A stretch of 59,256 bases of DNA from Pseudomonadota bacterium. Lineage in GTDB: Bacteria; Pseudomonadota; Gammaproteobacteria; Steroidobacterales; Woeseiaceae. Location: the NCBI GenBank assembly GCA_020027645.1, contig JAHKKM010000002.1, forward strand, positions 1 to 59,256. The letters run 5' to 3'. The position numbers and the translations under genes are program-made. The notes under the pieces were generated by a model. It saw only the letters and a list, made by a program, of their open reading frames with translations, made no database searches and was not told the DNA's origin. Below, piece by piece: positions 17,058 through 26,925 of the stretch; the first letter of the stretch is position 1; each line of letters begins with the position of its first letter.

Positions 17058-20000
17058 TCAATCGACCGGCACCTCTTGAAATGCCTGCAGGAGCGGAAAA
17101 TACAAGGCCGTTTTGACCGGCGCATCCGACAGGCGCCGATAGAGCGTTGCATACCTTTGCAGTTGCGGCCGGTAACGTTCGGCCTCTTGCCTCAAGAAGC
17201 CGGCAAGATCTCCGCCTTCGTGTGAACTCGTCTTGTAGTCGACGATCCAGTGCACTCCTGCGTCGATTCTCACCCGGTCGATGACGATGGAGATCGTCTT
17301 GTCGCCAAACACGCCGCCCAATGGCAACTCTGCAAAACCGTCACCGGACAACAGCCACCGGCCCCGCGAGTCCTGCAAAACGCCAAGCAGTGCCTGTTCG
17401 ACGCGATCGCAAACCGCAGTTGACAATGCGTCGGGCACACCAAGTTCCTGTGCCATGCGAAGGCTTGCAGGACGCAGACTTGCAGCGTTGGCAGCATCGA
17501 TGCGCGAGGTTTCGTGCGCCATCTGTGTCAACCATTTGTGTACGATCGTTCCGGCATGCCGCGCGGCCAAGCCAACCCAATAGAACTCGATGTCGATCTC
17601 CGATTCAGCGCTGGCGGCCGGCCCTGGATCAACTGGCAGTTCCGGCGGAATCGGCAATTCAAACGGCCGCCGGAATCGGCGGGAAACCGGCTCCCTGAGT
17701 TCAGAACCGGGTTCGCTGGCTCCCGCATAGATGCCCTTGCCGGCAGCAAACGAGCTCACAAACTCGTGCTCGACCGCGGGCCACAATCGTCCAAGCAGAC
17801 TGTTGGCCGGCGGCGGCCGGAACGATGTCCTGTCGATAGTCAGCGGCACGCTGCCGATGAGGTGCAAGGCGCGACGTGCTCGCGTACAGGCCACATACAG
17901 CAGCCGATCGAGTTCCAGCCGGTCCTTGTCCGACTCCGCTGCTTCAATGCATTGGTGCAGGCGATCGTTTTCCAACTCCGCGCGTGGCCCAACCGGGCTG
18001 AGCAGCATTTCAACCTTGTCGTTTCGATTCGGCAGATTCAGCCAGCTCAAGATCGATTTGCGACGGCCGCGCGTGCTCCTGCCCAATGCATAAAGTACGA
18101 CGCGATCGAACTCCAGTCCTTTCGCCTTGTGCATCGTCATTACCTGCAAGGCATACGGATCATCGACAACGCTCGACACGCGCTCGTCATTCAAACGCGA
18201 TTCCAGTTCGCCAATATCGATCAAGGTCCCGGCAGACTCGATTTTCTCCACGATATCGAAATAGCGATAGACGTTTTCCAGCTGCTCACGATTTTGCAGC
18301 AATGCCGGCCCGCCGAATGCAAACCACGCGGTTTCGACACGATCGCGAAACGACTCGGTAGGCCGCGGGATAAAATGGCGGTCGAGATTGGTAGCGAAGT
18401 GTTCGAGTCGCTGTTGTGCGTCCTCGGACAGTTGGGACAGCCGCTCGCCATCTTTCATCAACTCGCGAATCGAGCTGGAGCCGTCATTGAAAACGAGGCG
18501 GTGCAGATCGATCCAGGTCAAGCCAACCCAGGGTCCGCGCAGCAACGCAAGCCAAGCCAGCCGGTCGCCCTCGTGACCCATGGCGCGAGTCAGAGCCAGC
18601 AGGTCGATGATCTCCGGCAAATCGGTAAGACGGTCGATCTCGATTGCCGTGTACCGGATGCCGGCGTCGCGCAGCCGTTGCAGCAAAATTGGCAACTGTG
18701 CCCTGCTCCGCACGAGCACGGCGCAGGTCTGGTTCGCGGCATTCGCGAGGCACTTCTGAATCACGGTCCGGCCATAATCTGCTTCCTCGTGCGCACTGGC
18801 ACCGAACAGTGCGTGCACGCGCCACTCACCCTCGTCACGCCCTGCCTCGACCGGCACTGATTCCGAGTGACTGATCGCACCTTCAGCAATGTCGTCTGCC
18901 ATCGGCAGGACCTGGCCGAACACCGTATTGAACCAGTGAACGAGATTCGCGCCTGAGCGGAAATTCCGGCGCAGAACGAGTGATTCCAGTGGTACCGAGC
19001 CAAAGCCGTTCTCTCGCAGTTGCAGGAAGCGCCCGACCTCCGCATCACGGAATCGGTAGATCGATTGCATAGGGTCGCCGACACAGAAAAGTGTTCTGCC
19101 ATCGCCCGGGCTCCAGCCATCGATCAGTCTTCCGATCAACCGGTATTGCCCGATCGAGGTGTCTTGCATTTCATCGATGAGAATATGCTTGATCGTGTAG
19201 TCCAGACGCAGTGCGACATCCCCGGGCACATCGGCGTTGCCGAGGGCCGTAGCGGCTGCCAGCGCCACTTCGGCATGATCGGAAACACCACGTTCGCTGA
19301 AAGCACGCCGCAATTCCACCACAGCAACAGGCATGACGCGGAAGAGCGCAAGCAGGACCTGCCATTGCTCATCGTCGTACGCCGGCTCTGGCAGACTCCG
19401 GGCTCTTTGCAGTGATGTACGCAACTGTTCTTGTGATTGCAGTGCGACCAGCATTTCCTGCAGCTGTTTTTTCTCGCCGTTGTCGCCGGGCGGAAATCCA
19501 TCGTTCCTGGTGACGGTCTTGCGCCAGCTTCCATCTTTTGTAAGAAGCAGGCCGGCTATTGCCTGCCATACCGGCAGGTCGGACACCCTGTATTCCGGAA
19601 ACCTGGCAAGCGCGGCGAGCGGCACCAGCGGGTGATCTTCATTTCCTGCCTCGCGAACATTCCGTGCCCCGTAACGCAATAGCGACAGCATGTCCTCGCG
19701 CAGCGTCGGTTCGAACGCCTTGCACAAGCGATCAAGCTGCGACGAAATAAAAGTGCGAATACTCTCCTCAAGACCTTGCCTTGCGGCATTGGCGGCTGCA
19801 TCGTCCGGTTGGGACCCGCTGCCGATCAGCGCCATCCACTGGTCGCGAGTCTCGAGCATCCTCGCCAGGTAGTCGATATAGATTCCGGTGTGATTGTCCA
19901 GGTGCACCAGCAGTCGCTCGATGGCTTTTGCCTGTTGGTTGTCAGCAGTTACCCAGTCGAGTGTCGCCGCTGCGGCGCGCCGGTACACTGACTGCATCTC

Positions 20001-20453
20001 GGCATCTGCAATGGTTGCAAGCACACCGCCGAGACCGGAACTGACGGGCAGCGATGCGGCGATCGAGCCACAAAACGAGTCCAGCGTCTGTATGCGCATG
20101 CGGCCCGGCGATTCACTCAGGCGCCAGCCGAGTTGCTGGTCACGCTGCAACGCTGCGACTGCCAGCTCGATGGTTTTTTGACGATGCACTTCGCCGGAAA
20201 TGACGCACTTTTTCGCCTCATCCAGAGCGTCATTGATGCGCGCATGCATCTCGGATGCGGCCTTGCGCGTAAATGTGATCGCAAGAATTTGTTCCGGTTC
20301 CTGCACCGCCGAGAGCAGCCGCAGATATCGCTGTATGAGCAGCTCAGTTTTGCCGGATCCGGCCGGCGCCTGCACTATGCAAGACCGCGACACGTCCAGG
20401 GCCTCGACGCGCGCTTTATCGTCTGCGATCAGAAGCCGTGCGTCATCCGACAT
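17058..20453 (-). CDS. AddA-like UvrD-family helicase/PD-(D/E)XK nuclease
   Basis: The 1131-residue protein has the layout of AddA/RecB. Motif I is APAGSGKTELL near residue 30, then ITFTRKAASEMHARI, the Walker B stretch LIDEMQDTSIGQYRLI, LFCVGDPMQSIYRFRDA, and motif VI in LLYVACTRARRALHL. The C-terminal nuclease domain has the His of AGTIVHKWL, the Asp-x-Lys of WIVDYKTSSHE and QRYATLY. With the overlapping upstream partner (11 bp) it would form a two-subunit helicase-nuclease for double-strand break processing and recombination. RecBCD is the usual gammaproteobacterial system; this pair belongs to the 'probable DNA repair protein' branch seen in several gammaproteobacteria. Both catalytic centres look intact. 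Confidence 0.88.
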   Translation of the reverse strand: MSDDARLLIADDKARVEALDVSRSCIVQAPAGSGKTELLIQRYLRLLSAVQEPEQILAITFTRKAASEMHARINDALDEAKKCVISGEVHRQKTIELAVAALQRDQQLGWRLSESPGRMRIQTLDSFCGSIAASLPVSSGLGGVLATIADAEMQSVYRRAAAATLDWVTADNQQAKAIERLLVHLDNHTGIYIDYLARMLETRDQWMALIGSGSQPDDAAANAARQGLEESIRTFISSQLDRLCKAFEPTLREDMLSLLRYGARNVREAGNEDHPLVPLAALARFPEYRVSDLPVWQAIAGLLLTKDGSWRKTVTRNDGFPPGDNGEKKQLQEMLVALQSQEQLRTSLQRARSLPEPAYDDEQWQVLLALFRVMPVAVVELRRAFSERGVSDHAEVALAAATALGNADVPGDVALRLDYTIKHILIDEMQDTSIGQYRLIGRLIDGWSPGDGRTLFCVGDPMQSIYRFRDAEVGRFLQLRENGFGSVPLESLVLRRNFRSGANLVHWFNTVFGQVLPMADDIAEGAISHSESVPVEAGRDEGEWRVHALFGASAHEEADYGRTVIQKCLANAANQTCAVLVRSRAQLPILLQRLRDAGIRYTAIEIDRLTDLPEIIDLLALTRAMGHEGDRLAWLALLRGPWVGLTWIDLHRLVFNDGSSSIRELMKDGERLSQLSEDAQQRLEHFATNLDRHFIPRPTESFRDRVETAWFAFGGPALLQNREQLENVYRYFDIVEKIESAGTLIDIGELESRLNDERVSSVVDDPYALQVMTMHKAKGLEFDRVVLYALGRSTRGRRKSILSWLNLPNRNDKVEMLLSPVGPRAELENDRLHQCIEAAESDKDRLELDRLLYVACTRARRALHLIGSVPLTIDRTSFRPPPANSLLGRLWPAVEHEFVSSFAAGKGIYAGASEPGSELREPVSRRFRRPFELPIPPELPVDPGPAASAESEIDIEFYWVGLAARHAGTIVHKWLTQMAHETSRIDAANAASLRPASLRMAQELGVPDALSTAVCDRVEQALLGVLQDSRGRWLLSGDGFAELPLGGVFGDKTISIVIDRVRIDAGVHWIVDYKTSSHEGGDLAGFLRQEAERYRPQLQRYATLYRRLSDAPVKTALYFPLLQAFQEVPVD

Positions 20454-23064
20454 GTTTCAGTTCCTCAACCCGACTCAGGATGGCGAGATTTCCTGATTCC
20501 TGTTCAAGCCTGTGCACATTGACTCGGACATCGCCCTCTGCCAGCTGGCGCAGGGCAACTTCGGCAGTCTCGATCCAGGAGTTCAGCCTTTCGCTCCAAT
20601 CTGCACTTCGCTTTGGATCCCAGTCGACACTGCCGCCCGTTCCCTTGTAAGTAATGGCGCGACTGTCGATATTGATCAACGCGAGTCCGCCGATGGGCTC
20701 TCCCGCCGCCATGGCATAAACAACAAGCTGCAAGTCGAGCAAGTTACCGTCCCTGTCCAACAGCGCCTTCGGCATGCCTGTCTTATAGTCAATTATCAAC
20801 CTGCTGTTGTCTGCCAGCCGATCGATCCTGTCCACACGCAATGCAAGTCGGACGCCGAAGCGCTCGAACTCGATTCCATGCTCGACGTTCTCGATGGCGA
20901 AGGGCGGCCGTGATCGCTCTGCTTCAACGAACTTCTTCATGATCGTGCGTAGGCGCTGGCGCTCGAACTCCAGCAACCTCCGATGTACTGCATCGAGATG
21001 CAAGCGGGCCGGCACCAGTGCCACCGACAAAGCGCGGTCGATTCGTGCGCCAATGTCGGTATCCGGCCAGGCGGCGATAGTGCCGCTGTCCGGCTTGCCG
21101 GCAAGAAACGCGTGCAAGGCTTGATGCAAGATGCTGCCTTTGAGGGTAGCGGGCAGCCCTGATTCGATCGCAGGGATCTCCCTGATTCGCAGTCGTCCCC
21201 TGGCAAACGCTGTGAATGGCTCACTGGCCTGCATCTGCACGGTGGCTGCGCCTCCGGCCACTTTCTCCCCGGGAATTACCGGTGGAGCAGGATCTGCTTC
21301 GAGCGTCACCAGGCCTGCAGGGTCCTGCAATTGCGCCGCATGCCAGCCTGGATCGGTCAGGTAGTCGTCCTTCATCACGGGCAGGCTTGCCAGCAATCGG
21401 CTGGGTGACAATTCCGTCTCGCCATCACTGTTTGCCCAGCTCAGAACTACGTCGGTCGCCGAGCCGCGAATGCGCCGTAACACCAGTTCTGCAAACTCGA
21501 AACTGTCATGCGGCGTGGCGTCGGGCATGGAGTATTTTTCCTGAAGTGCACGCGAAACCAGCGCGAGTGGATTGGGTGGCGGCGGCCAGTGCGTCGAATC
21601 CATCCGGCAAACCCAGGCGGCATCGAATGACAGGCCGCTGGCTTCAAGCGCGCCAAGCAGCTGAACGATACCGCCCTCAAGCTCCGGCTGAAAAATGACC
21701 TCGGATGCCATGCTGCAGATCCGATCGATAGCCGCCGACATCGATCGGCGCGGCGTGACGAGCCCGGTCGCAGCAAATTCAGAGAGCATGGTCCGCCACC
21801 TGTTCAACAGCTGGTAGCCGGCACTGTCGAGCACCGATCCTCCGGGCCATCCCAGTGCCGTCAGGAGACGGTCGAAGCGTTCCGCCCACAGCGCAGGGCT
21901 TGCATCACCCCGATGTTTCTCGGTGAACGCGGCAATTTGTTCCAAGGCGGCAAACCAGTGGCCGGTGTCTTCGGCGTCGTCCCTGCCGCTCAGCAGCGAT
22001 GCAAGGCTCGCGGGCGTCCACTCCCGGTCCGGCCAACGACGCAGCTCGAGCTCGCAACGGCTTCGCCCGCTTACGCTTTGGCTGACGATAAACGGACTGC
22101 GAAGGAGAACGCCGATGTCCCGGGATGGCAGGCCCTGTTGTAACCATCGCAACAGCAGCAGCGCGACCGCTACCGCCGGAAAATCGCAAAGGCGTTGGCC
22201 GTAGGAAACGTCGACGGCGTTGCGGCTGGCCTCATTTGCATATTGCCATCCCGGTGCCAGACCTTCTCTCACCAGGCGAGCGGCCGCCGCCGCATCGACC
22301 TGCAGGTCGGGACAGATAATCGCAACTCTTGCTTGCGGCGATTTGCACAAGAACTGCCTGACCCAAAAGCCGGCAGCACGCAATTCCTGTTGCCGATCGC
22401 GAAATGTCTGACCGATCAGCCTCGCGTTCCGGTCCATGGCACCAGTCACTTCGACTTTGCAACTCTGATTCCGCAGTTTCTCGATAATGTGCTCCATTGC
22501 AGGCGACAGGCGATCAAAACCCGCAAATAGCACCTTGGCCGGCGCCAGGATCGTCCGCGATTCGAGTGCCTCGGCGACCAGTGCCGGGAGCAGCGCCGCG
22601 TCGATCCAGTTGTTACTGCGGAGGGTTTCGTTATAGGCCCTGGCCGCCTGGGCGAATTGCTGCTGATCGGCACTGCGGGCAAAACGTGACACCTCCGCCA
22701 ATGGCACGGCATGTTCATGCAGTCGTTGCCAAGCCTGGCGGCACAGCCGCACTGCATTTGCAAAACTCAACAGTGGATCCGGCGCGTGCCTGGCGAGGCA
22801 GCGCTCCCAGAGAATGACAGAGGAATTCTGGTCGATGCGGACGGGCCAGGGACGGCTCAAGTCCGCGGAATCGATAAGCTTGTTCAGCCAATCACCTCGA
22901 AAATGAATCTGCGCCATATGCCAGGCGCTGTGCGCGCTTGCGATCTGTTGACGCGCGTGCTCGTGGTGCAGATCGCGGGCAAGGCGACGGCTCGCTGTTA
23001 CGATTACCGTTGAGGTTTCAATGGCCTCGGCCAACCAGGGGTACATGGATTCCGGCGGTCGCAC
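20443..23064 (-). CDS. AddB-like PD-(D/E)XK nuclease subunit lacking the iron-sulfur cysteines
   Basis: The 873-residue partner of the AddA-like helicase starts with a degenerate helicase fold without a Walker A motif (VIVTASRRLARDLHHEH). It ends in a nuclease domain with GSILHQALHAFLA, LRVDRID and LIIDYKTGMPKALL, so the metal-binding residues are kept. AddB relatives normally carry one Cys before PFRAFA and three near the C-terminus that bind a [4Fe-4S] cluster. Here these positions read QASEPFTAFARGRL, and the C-terminal segment (RLEQESGNLAILSRV) contains no Cys. The cluster is therefore probably absent. Family membership is clear; whether Chi-like sites are recognised cannot be told. Confidence 0.86.
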   Translation of the reverse strand: MRPPESMYPWLAEAIETSTVIVTASRRLARDLHHEHARQQIASAHSAWHMAQIHFRGDWLNKLIDSADLSRPWPVRIDQNSSVILWERCLARHAPDPLLSFANAVRLCRQAWQRLHEHAVPLAEVSRFARSADQQQFAQAARAYNETLRSNNWIDAALLPALVAEALESRTILAPAKVLFAGFDRLSPAMEHIIEKLRNQSCKVEVTGAMDRNARLIGQTFRDRQQELRAAGFWVRQFLCKSPQARVAIICPDLQVDAAAAARLVREGLAPGWQYANEASRNAVDVSYGQRLCDFPAVAVALLLLRWLQQGLPSRDIGVLLRSPFIVSQSVSGRSRCELELRRWPDREWTPASLASLLSGRDDAEDTGHWFAALEQIAAFTEKHRGDASPALWAERFDRLLTALGWPGGSVLDSAGYQLLNRWRTMLSEFAATGLVTPRRSMSAAIDRICSMASEVIFQPELEGGIVQLLGALEASGLSFDAAWVCRMDSTHWPPPPNPLALVSRALQEKYSMPDATPHDSFEFAELVLRRIRGSATDVVLSWANSDGETELSPSRLLASLPVMKDDYLTDPGWHAAQLQDPAGLVTLEADPAPPVIPGEKVAGGAATVQMQASEPFTAFARGRLRIREIPAIESGLPATLKGSILHQALHAFLAGKPDSGTIAAWPDTDIGARIDRALSVALVPARLHLDAVHRRLLEFERQRLRTIMKKFVEAERSRPPFAIENVEHGIEFERFGVRLALRVDRIDRLADNSRLIIDYKTGMPKALLDRDGNLLDLQLVVYAMAAGEPIGGLALINIDSRAITYKGTGGSVDWDPKRSADWSERLNSWIETAEVALRQLAEGDVRVNVHRLEQESGNLAILSRVEELKHVG

Positions 23065-23150
23065 TCAGTGGCAAGGCACGGTGCATGCACGATCTGCGCA
23101 AAGGCGCTGTGCGTGGTCCCGCAAACGAGAAATCGCGATTGGTTGCTGCA

Positions 23151-24371
23151 TCAGATTGCGCCGCTTTGACGAAGCGCTTCAATTTCTTTTGAGCTGTATT
23201 TCAACTCATCACGCAGCACCTCCTCCGTGTGCTGTCCGAGTATCGGCGCCGCAGAGCGGTAATCCACCGGCGTCTTTGAAAAATGCACGGGATTGCTGAC
23301 CGTCGGAACACGCTCCGCAAGGGCGTGAGGCACTTGCTGCACCAGACCCGCTTCTGCGGCGTACGCGTCACTGAACACCCTATGCAAATCGTTGATGCGG
23401 CCCGCTGGCACACCGGCAGCGGCCAGTTTCGCAAGCCAATGCGCAGACGCTTTCAGCCGCATACGGTCGGACATCAGTGCAATCAGTTCCGAGCGGTTCC
23501 TGACCCTCGCGTCATTGGTCGAGAATCGCTGCTCCGCGGCGAGATCACCAAGGCCCAGGCTCTTCATGCAGGCAACGAACTGCCGCTCGTTTCCGACTGC
23601 GAGCATCACTTCCCCGTCGGTGGTTTCGAATGTCTGGTATGGCACGAGATTCGGGTGAGCCGTACCTAGGCGTACGGGCGGCCGACCGGTCATGAGGTAG
23701 TTCTGCGCCTGGTTTGCAAGCCATGCCACCTGGGTCTGGTACAGGGACAAGTCGATGCTCTGTCCTGTGCCATCGCGATGCCTCGCGTGCAATGCAGCGA
23801 GCACGGCTGTCGCTGCATACATGCCGGTCATGATATCGGCGATTGCGACGCCGACCTTTTGCGGTCGGCCGCCTTCTGCATCCGACGCGCCCGTAATGCT
23901 CATCAACCCGGCTTCTGCCTGCATCATCGCATCGTAGCCAGGCAGCATGCTTCGTGATCCGGTCTGACCGTAAGCAGAAATGGAACAGTAGATAAGTTGC
24001 GGGTTCAGTTTTTGCAGACTGTCGGCGTCCAGGCCGAATTTGGCCAACGTACCGACTCGAAAATTCTCGATCAGGATGTCGGCATTTCTGGCCAGATCCT
24101 TTACAAGTCCCTGTCCACCGGGCTGCGACAGGTCCGCCGTTACAGATTTCTTGTTGCGGTTCGCAGAAAGAAAATAAGCAGACTCGGCAGTTGCTTTGCC
24201 CGAGTCGTCTGCAAGCCATGGCGGTCCCCAAAGTCGTGTGTCATCACCGCTTCCCGGCCGTTCGATCTTGATGACGTCTGCGCCATAGTCCGCGAGTAAC
24301 TGGCTGGCCCAGGGACCAGCCAACACGCGACTTAGATCCAATACCCTGATTCCGCTTAGTGGTCCGCTCAC
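23151..24371 (-). CDS. CaiB/BaiF (class III) CoA-transferase family protein
   Basis: The 406-residue protein begins LSGIRVLDLSRVLAGPWASQ and contains the family's VIKIERPGSGDDTR, NRNKKSVTADL and NADILIENFRVGTL. The catalytic Asp is predicted in PGYDAMMQAEAGLMSITG (about residue 169). The GQSIDLSLYQTQV motif and the C-terminal VSNPVHFSKTP are also present. Such enzymes move CoA between organic acids such as carnitine, formate, succinate or glutarate; the substrate cannot be read from sequence. No CoA-ligase or decarboxylase partner is adjacent. It may act with the acyl-CoA dehydrogenase and electron transfer flavoprotein encoded 2-5 kb away. Confidence 0.9.
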   Translation of the reverse strand: MSGPLSGIRVLDLSRVLAGPWASQLLADYGADVIKIERPGSGDDTRLWGPPWLADDSGKATAESAYFLSANRNKKSVTADLSQPGGQGLVKDLARNADILIENFRVGTLAKFGLDADSLQKLNPQLIYCSISAYGQTGSRSMLPGYDAMMQAEAGLMSITGASDAEGGRPQKVGVAIADIMTGMYAATAVLAALHARHRDGTGQSIDLSLYQTQVAWLANQAQNYLMTGRPPVRLGTAHPNLVPYQTFETTDGEVMLAVGNERQFVACMKSLGLGDLAAEQRFSTNDARVRNRSELIALMSDRMRLKASAHWLAKLAAAGVPAGRINDLHRVFSDAYAAEAGLVQQVPHALAERVPTVSNPVHFSKTPVDYRSAAPILGQHTEEVLRDELKYSSKEIEALRQSGAI

Positions 24372-24459
24372 CTTTTACCCCAGAAATTGGCAACGCCGGA
24401 TTGTCGGGGGGCGGATGTTCGATCGCAAGGCCGCAGTGCCTTTGATTATTCGGAGCCAG

Positions 24460-24491
24460 TAAAAACCCGGCCAACCTTTCGGTTGGCCGGG
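24460..24491 (-). terminator. Intrinsic terminator of the DUF6491-like gene
   Basis: Read on the minus strand, an 11-bp perfect stem (CCCGGCCAACC with GGTTGGCCGGG) closed by a GAAA tetraloop is followed directly by TTTTTA. It lies 74 bp beyond the stop of the gene ending at 24565 and would terminate that transcript before the CoA-transferase gene. Confidence 0.88.
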
Positions 24492-24564
24492 TGGGTCCGC
24501 ACGGAGATTGCGGATTGCGCGACTGAAACGTGAGGGGCAGTTCTGGACTGCCGGCCAACACAAT

Positions 24565-25026
24565 TCAGTCTAGCTCTTCGACCTCGGCGCCCTTCACTGT
24601 TTCCGGCGCCGCTGTCTGCTGTTCTTTCGGCTCTTTTCTGCCGAACTGGACCATCAACTGTTCGGCCTGGTCCGAACTGACTTCAGTAATTGAACGTATC
24701 CGTACGATTTCCGGGGATAATCCGTTAAGGACGACCCCGTCTCCACCATAAGGACATAGCTGGTCGTCTCGCGACGAAAAACCCAGCCCCATGGACGAGC
24801 GCAATTCGAAAGACGGGTATAACAGGGTCACCAGGTAACTCCTTTTGCCCGATCCCCGTACCAGCAGGTTCTGATCGTCCAGAGTTGTATAGTCTCGGAC
24901 AGTACGGATCCATATGCAATCGGATCCATTGCGGTCTATCCCGACAAATTGGCTGGATCGCGTTTCCTCGCCGTGAACCGAAGTTAACGTCAATACTAAC
25001 AAAAGCCCTATTAATAACTGTTTCAT
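24565..25026 (-). CDS. Small secreted protein, DUF6491-like
   Basis: The 153-residue protein has a clear signal peptide (KQLLIGLLLVLTLTSVHG, cleavage near residue 20). The mature domain contains DCIWIRTVRDYTTLDDQNLL, a Tyr-rich segment, and LGFSSRDDQLCPYGGDGVV. The pattern DC(I)W(I)R...D, LDDQNL, and a second Cys before PYGGD resembles the DUF6491 family found in Xanthomonadales and relatives. The two Cys residues could form a disulfide. The C-terminal 30 residues are charged and low-complexity (GRKEPKEQQTAAPETVKGAE). There is no Cys at the signal-peptide junction, so it is probably not a lipoprotein. Function is unknown. It is transcribed alone, with a terminator downstream. Confidence 0.75.
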   Translation of the reverse strand: MKQLLIGLLLVLTLTSVHGEETRSSQFVGIDRNGSDCIWIRTVRDYTTLDDQNLLVRGSGKRSYLVTLLYPSFELRSSMGLGFSSRDDQLCPYGGDGVVLNGLSPEIVRIRSITEVSSDQAEQLMVQFGRKEPKEQQTAAPETVKGAEVEELD

Positions 25027-25178
25027 AAGGTTTTTTCTAAGGCAAATACCTCTGCTGCCAGCGGGCCCTCAGGCAGCATGGGCTGCCCGTGAATGTCAAT
25101 TTTGACCGATTGCCCGGACATTAAGTTCATCATCTGCCCGCGGCGGTCGTGTGGCCTGCGATACGCCCCCCGCCGGCA

Positions 25179-26027
25179 TTACCCGGCCCCAGTGGCCACG
25201 GGCCGGCAAGGATCACGAATCCACTCACTCCACGACCCGACGTAAACCCTGGGCCTTGTAATGCCGGCAATTTCCGCCGCCAGCGCAAGGTGGCAGGCGG
25301 TTACTCCGGACCCGCACATCGCGGCCCACGGCCTTGCATCGGCATTCCCAAGGACACCCAGCAGACGGTCCCGCAGGACTTCCGCAGCCAGAAACTGCCC
25401 ATCCGTGCTCAAAAGCTCGGAAAACGGCAGATTGCCTGTCCCGGGTATGTGGCCGGCAACCGCATCGATGGGCTCCGACAGGCCTTGGAACCGGTTACGG
25501 TCACGTGCATCTATCAGTCGTATGTCCTGGCTGTTGCGCAGCAGTTCGGTGATCTCCAGGATACTGGCGTCATCGGGTTGAGGGATGAAGTGCGCTTTCG
25601 CCGGCCGGCGCTCGGCGCGCTCCATCGGGCCGCCGGCTCTCGTCCAGGCAGAGATCCCACCATTCAATACAGCAACGTCCGCGTGACCTAGCCAGCGCAG
25701 CATCCACCAGAGCCTGGCAGCAATCGCACCGTTCGCGTAGTCGTAAGCAATGACCTGGCTCTGGTTTGATATTCCCCAACGTTCCAGGGACTGCACAAAC
25801 TTTTCCGAGGCCGGCAGCGGATGCCGGCCCGAATCACTGCGAATCGGGCCTGAAAGATCGCGGTCCAGATTCGCATACACAGCGCCGGGAATATGGCCCG
25901 CAAGGAAATCCTTGTGGCCCTTCTCCGGCGCCATCAGGTCGAACCGGCAGTCGACAATGCACCAGTCGTTCGTGCCGAGCTTGCTCAACAAATCACTTGC
26001 GGAAATAACACTGTGGAAGCGTTGCAT
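25179..26027 (-). CDS. sseA: Two-domain sulfurtransferase (3-mercaptopyruvate/thiosulfate type)
   Basis: The 282-residue protein is a tandem rhodanese. The N-terminal inactive domain contains IVDCRFDLMAPEKG, HIPGAVYANLDRDLSGP and VIAYDYANGAIAARLWWML. The C-terminal catalytic domain has LIDARDRNRFQG, VAGHIPGTGNLPF and the active-site loop MCGSGVTACH with the Cys at about residue 235. The CGSGVT loop is the form usually seen in mercaptopyruvate sulfurtransferases; thiosulfate sulfurtransferases more often have CRKGVT. It moves sulfane sulfur to cyanide or thiols. The gene is divergent from etfB. Confidence 0.88.
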   Translation of the reverse strand: MQRFHSVISASDLLSKLGTNDWCIVDCRFDLMAPEKGHKDFLAGHIPGAVYANLDRDLSGPIRSDSGRHPLPASEKFVQSLERWGISNQSQVIAYDYANGAIAARLWWMLRWLGHADVAVLNGGISAWTRAGGPMERAERRPAKAHFIPQPDDASILEITELLRNSQDIRLIDARDRNRFQGLSEPIDAVAGHIPGTGNLPFSELLSTDGQFLAAEVLRDRLLGVLGNADARPWAAMCGSGVTACHLALAAEIAGITRPRVYVGSWSEWIRDPCRPVATGAG

Positions 26028-26175
26028 GTCAAGCGACCGCTCGGTTTTGACAATTGCGAGTCATGAGATGATTTTGCCTTGTACCAGTGGATTTGCTCAG
26101 ACAGAATACCTTTTTTTCCAACGATCCATAGCTGCAGAAATGTTGCCTCAGCGCAGCCTCGGGGAGCCCTGATCA

Positions 26176-26925
26176 GTGGACAAGATTCTGGTTGGTCTGA
26201 AACGCGTTGTTGACTACAACGTTCGCGTAAGAGTCAAGTCTGACGGCAGTGGTGTCGAAACTGACGGCGTCAAAATGAGCATCAACCCGTTTGACGAGAT
26301 TGCGCTCGAAGAGGCACTGAGAATTCGGGATCGAGGCGAAGCCAGGGAAGTGGTCGTGGTGTCGATCGGTCCCAGCGATGCGCAACAGCAGCTGCGCACA
26401 GGCCTGGCAATGGGTGCCGACCGCGCTATCCTGGTTGAAACAAGTTCCGCGCCGGATCCACTGACGGGCGCCAGGATACTCCTTGAAATGGTCAACCGAG
26501 AGAAGCCGGACCTGGTAATACTCGGCAAGCAAGCAATCGACAACGACAACAGCCAGACCGGCCAGATGCTGGCAGCATTGTGGGGTCGCCCGCAAGCCAC
26601 GTTTGCGTCGAAGCTCGCGCTGGATGGCACGAAGGCAACGGTGACGCGCGAAGTGGATTCCGGACTCGAATTACTGGAGGTCGATTTGCCGGCTGTCGTC
26701 ACGGTCGACCTGCGCATGAACGAGCCGCGATACGTCAAGCTTCCCGATATCATGAAGGCCAAGAAGAAGCCTCTGGATCAGATCGCCCTTGCCAGTCTCG
26801 GCATCAGTACGGGCGCTGTGGCGTCGGTGACCGCATTTGAGCCTCCCCAGCAACGTCAGAAAGGCGTTATGGTCTCCGACGTGGCGGGACTGGTGGCCGC
26901 TATGAAAGACAAAGGATTGTTGTGA
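26176..26925 (+). CDS. etfB: Electron transfer flavoprotein subunit beta
   Basis: The 249-residue subunit begins with KILVGLKRVVDYNVRVRV and contains NPFDEIALEEALRIRD, the ETF-beta signature VDLRMNEPRYVKLPDIMKAK, and the AMP-binding region. With EtfA it forms the FAD/AMP heterodimer that takes electrons from acyl-CoA dehydrogenases and passes them to ETF-ubiquinone oxidoreductase. GTG at 26176 is the start. A TTGACA hexamer at 26046 could belong to its promoter, but no convincing -10 follows. It overlaps etfA by one base (TGATG). Confidence 0.96.
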   Translation: MDKILVGLKRVVDYNVRVRVKSDGSGVETDGVKMSINPFDEIALEEALRIRDRGEAREVVVVSIGPSDAQQQLRTGLAMGADRAILVETSSAPDPLTGARILLEMVNREKPDLVILGKQAIDNDNSQTGQMLAALWGRPQATFASKLALDGTKATVTREVDSGLELLEVDLPAVVTVDLRMNEPRYVKLPDIMKAKKKPLDQIALASLGISTGAVASVTAFEPPQQRQKGVMVSDVAGLVAAMKDKGLL

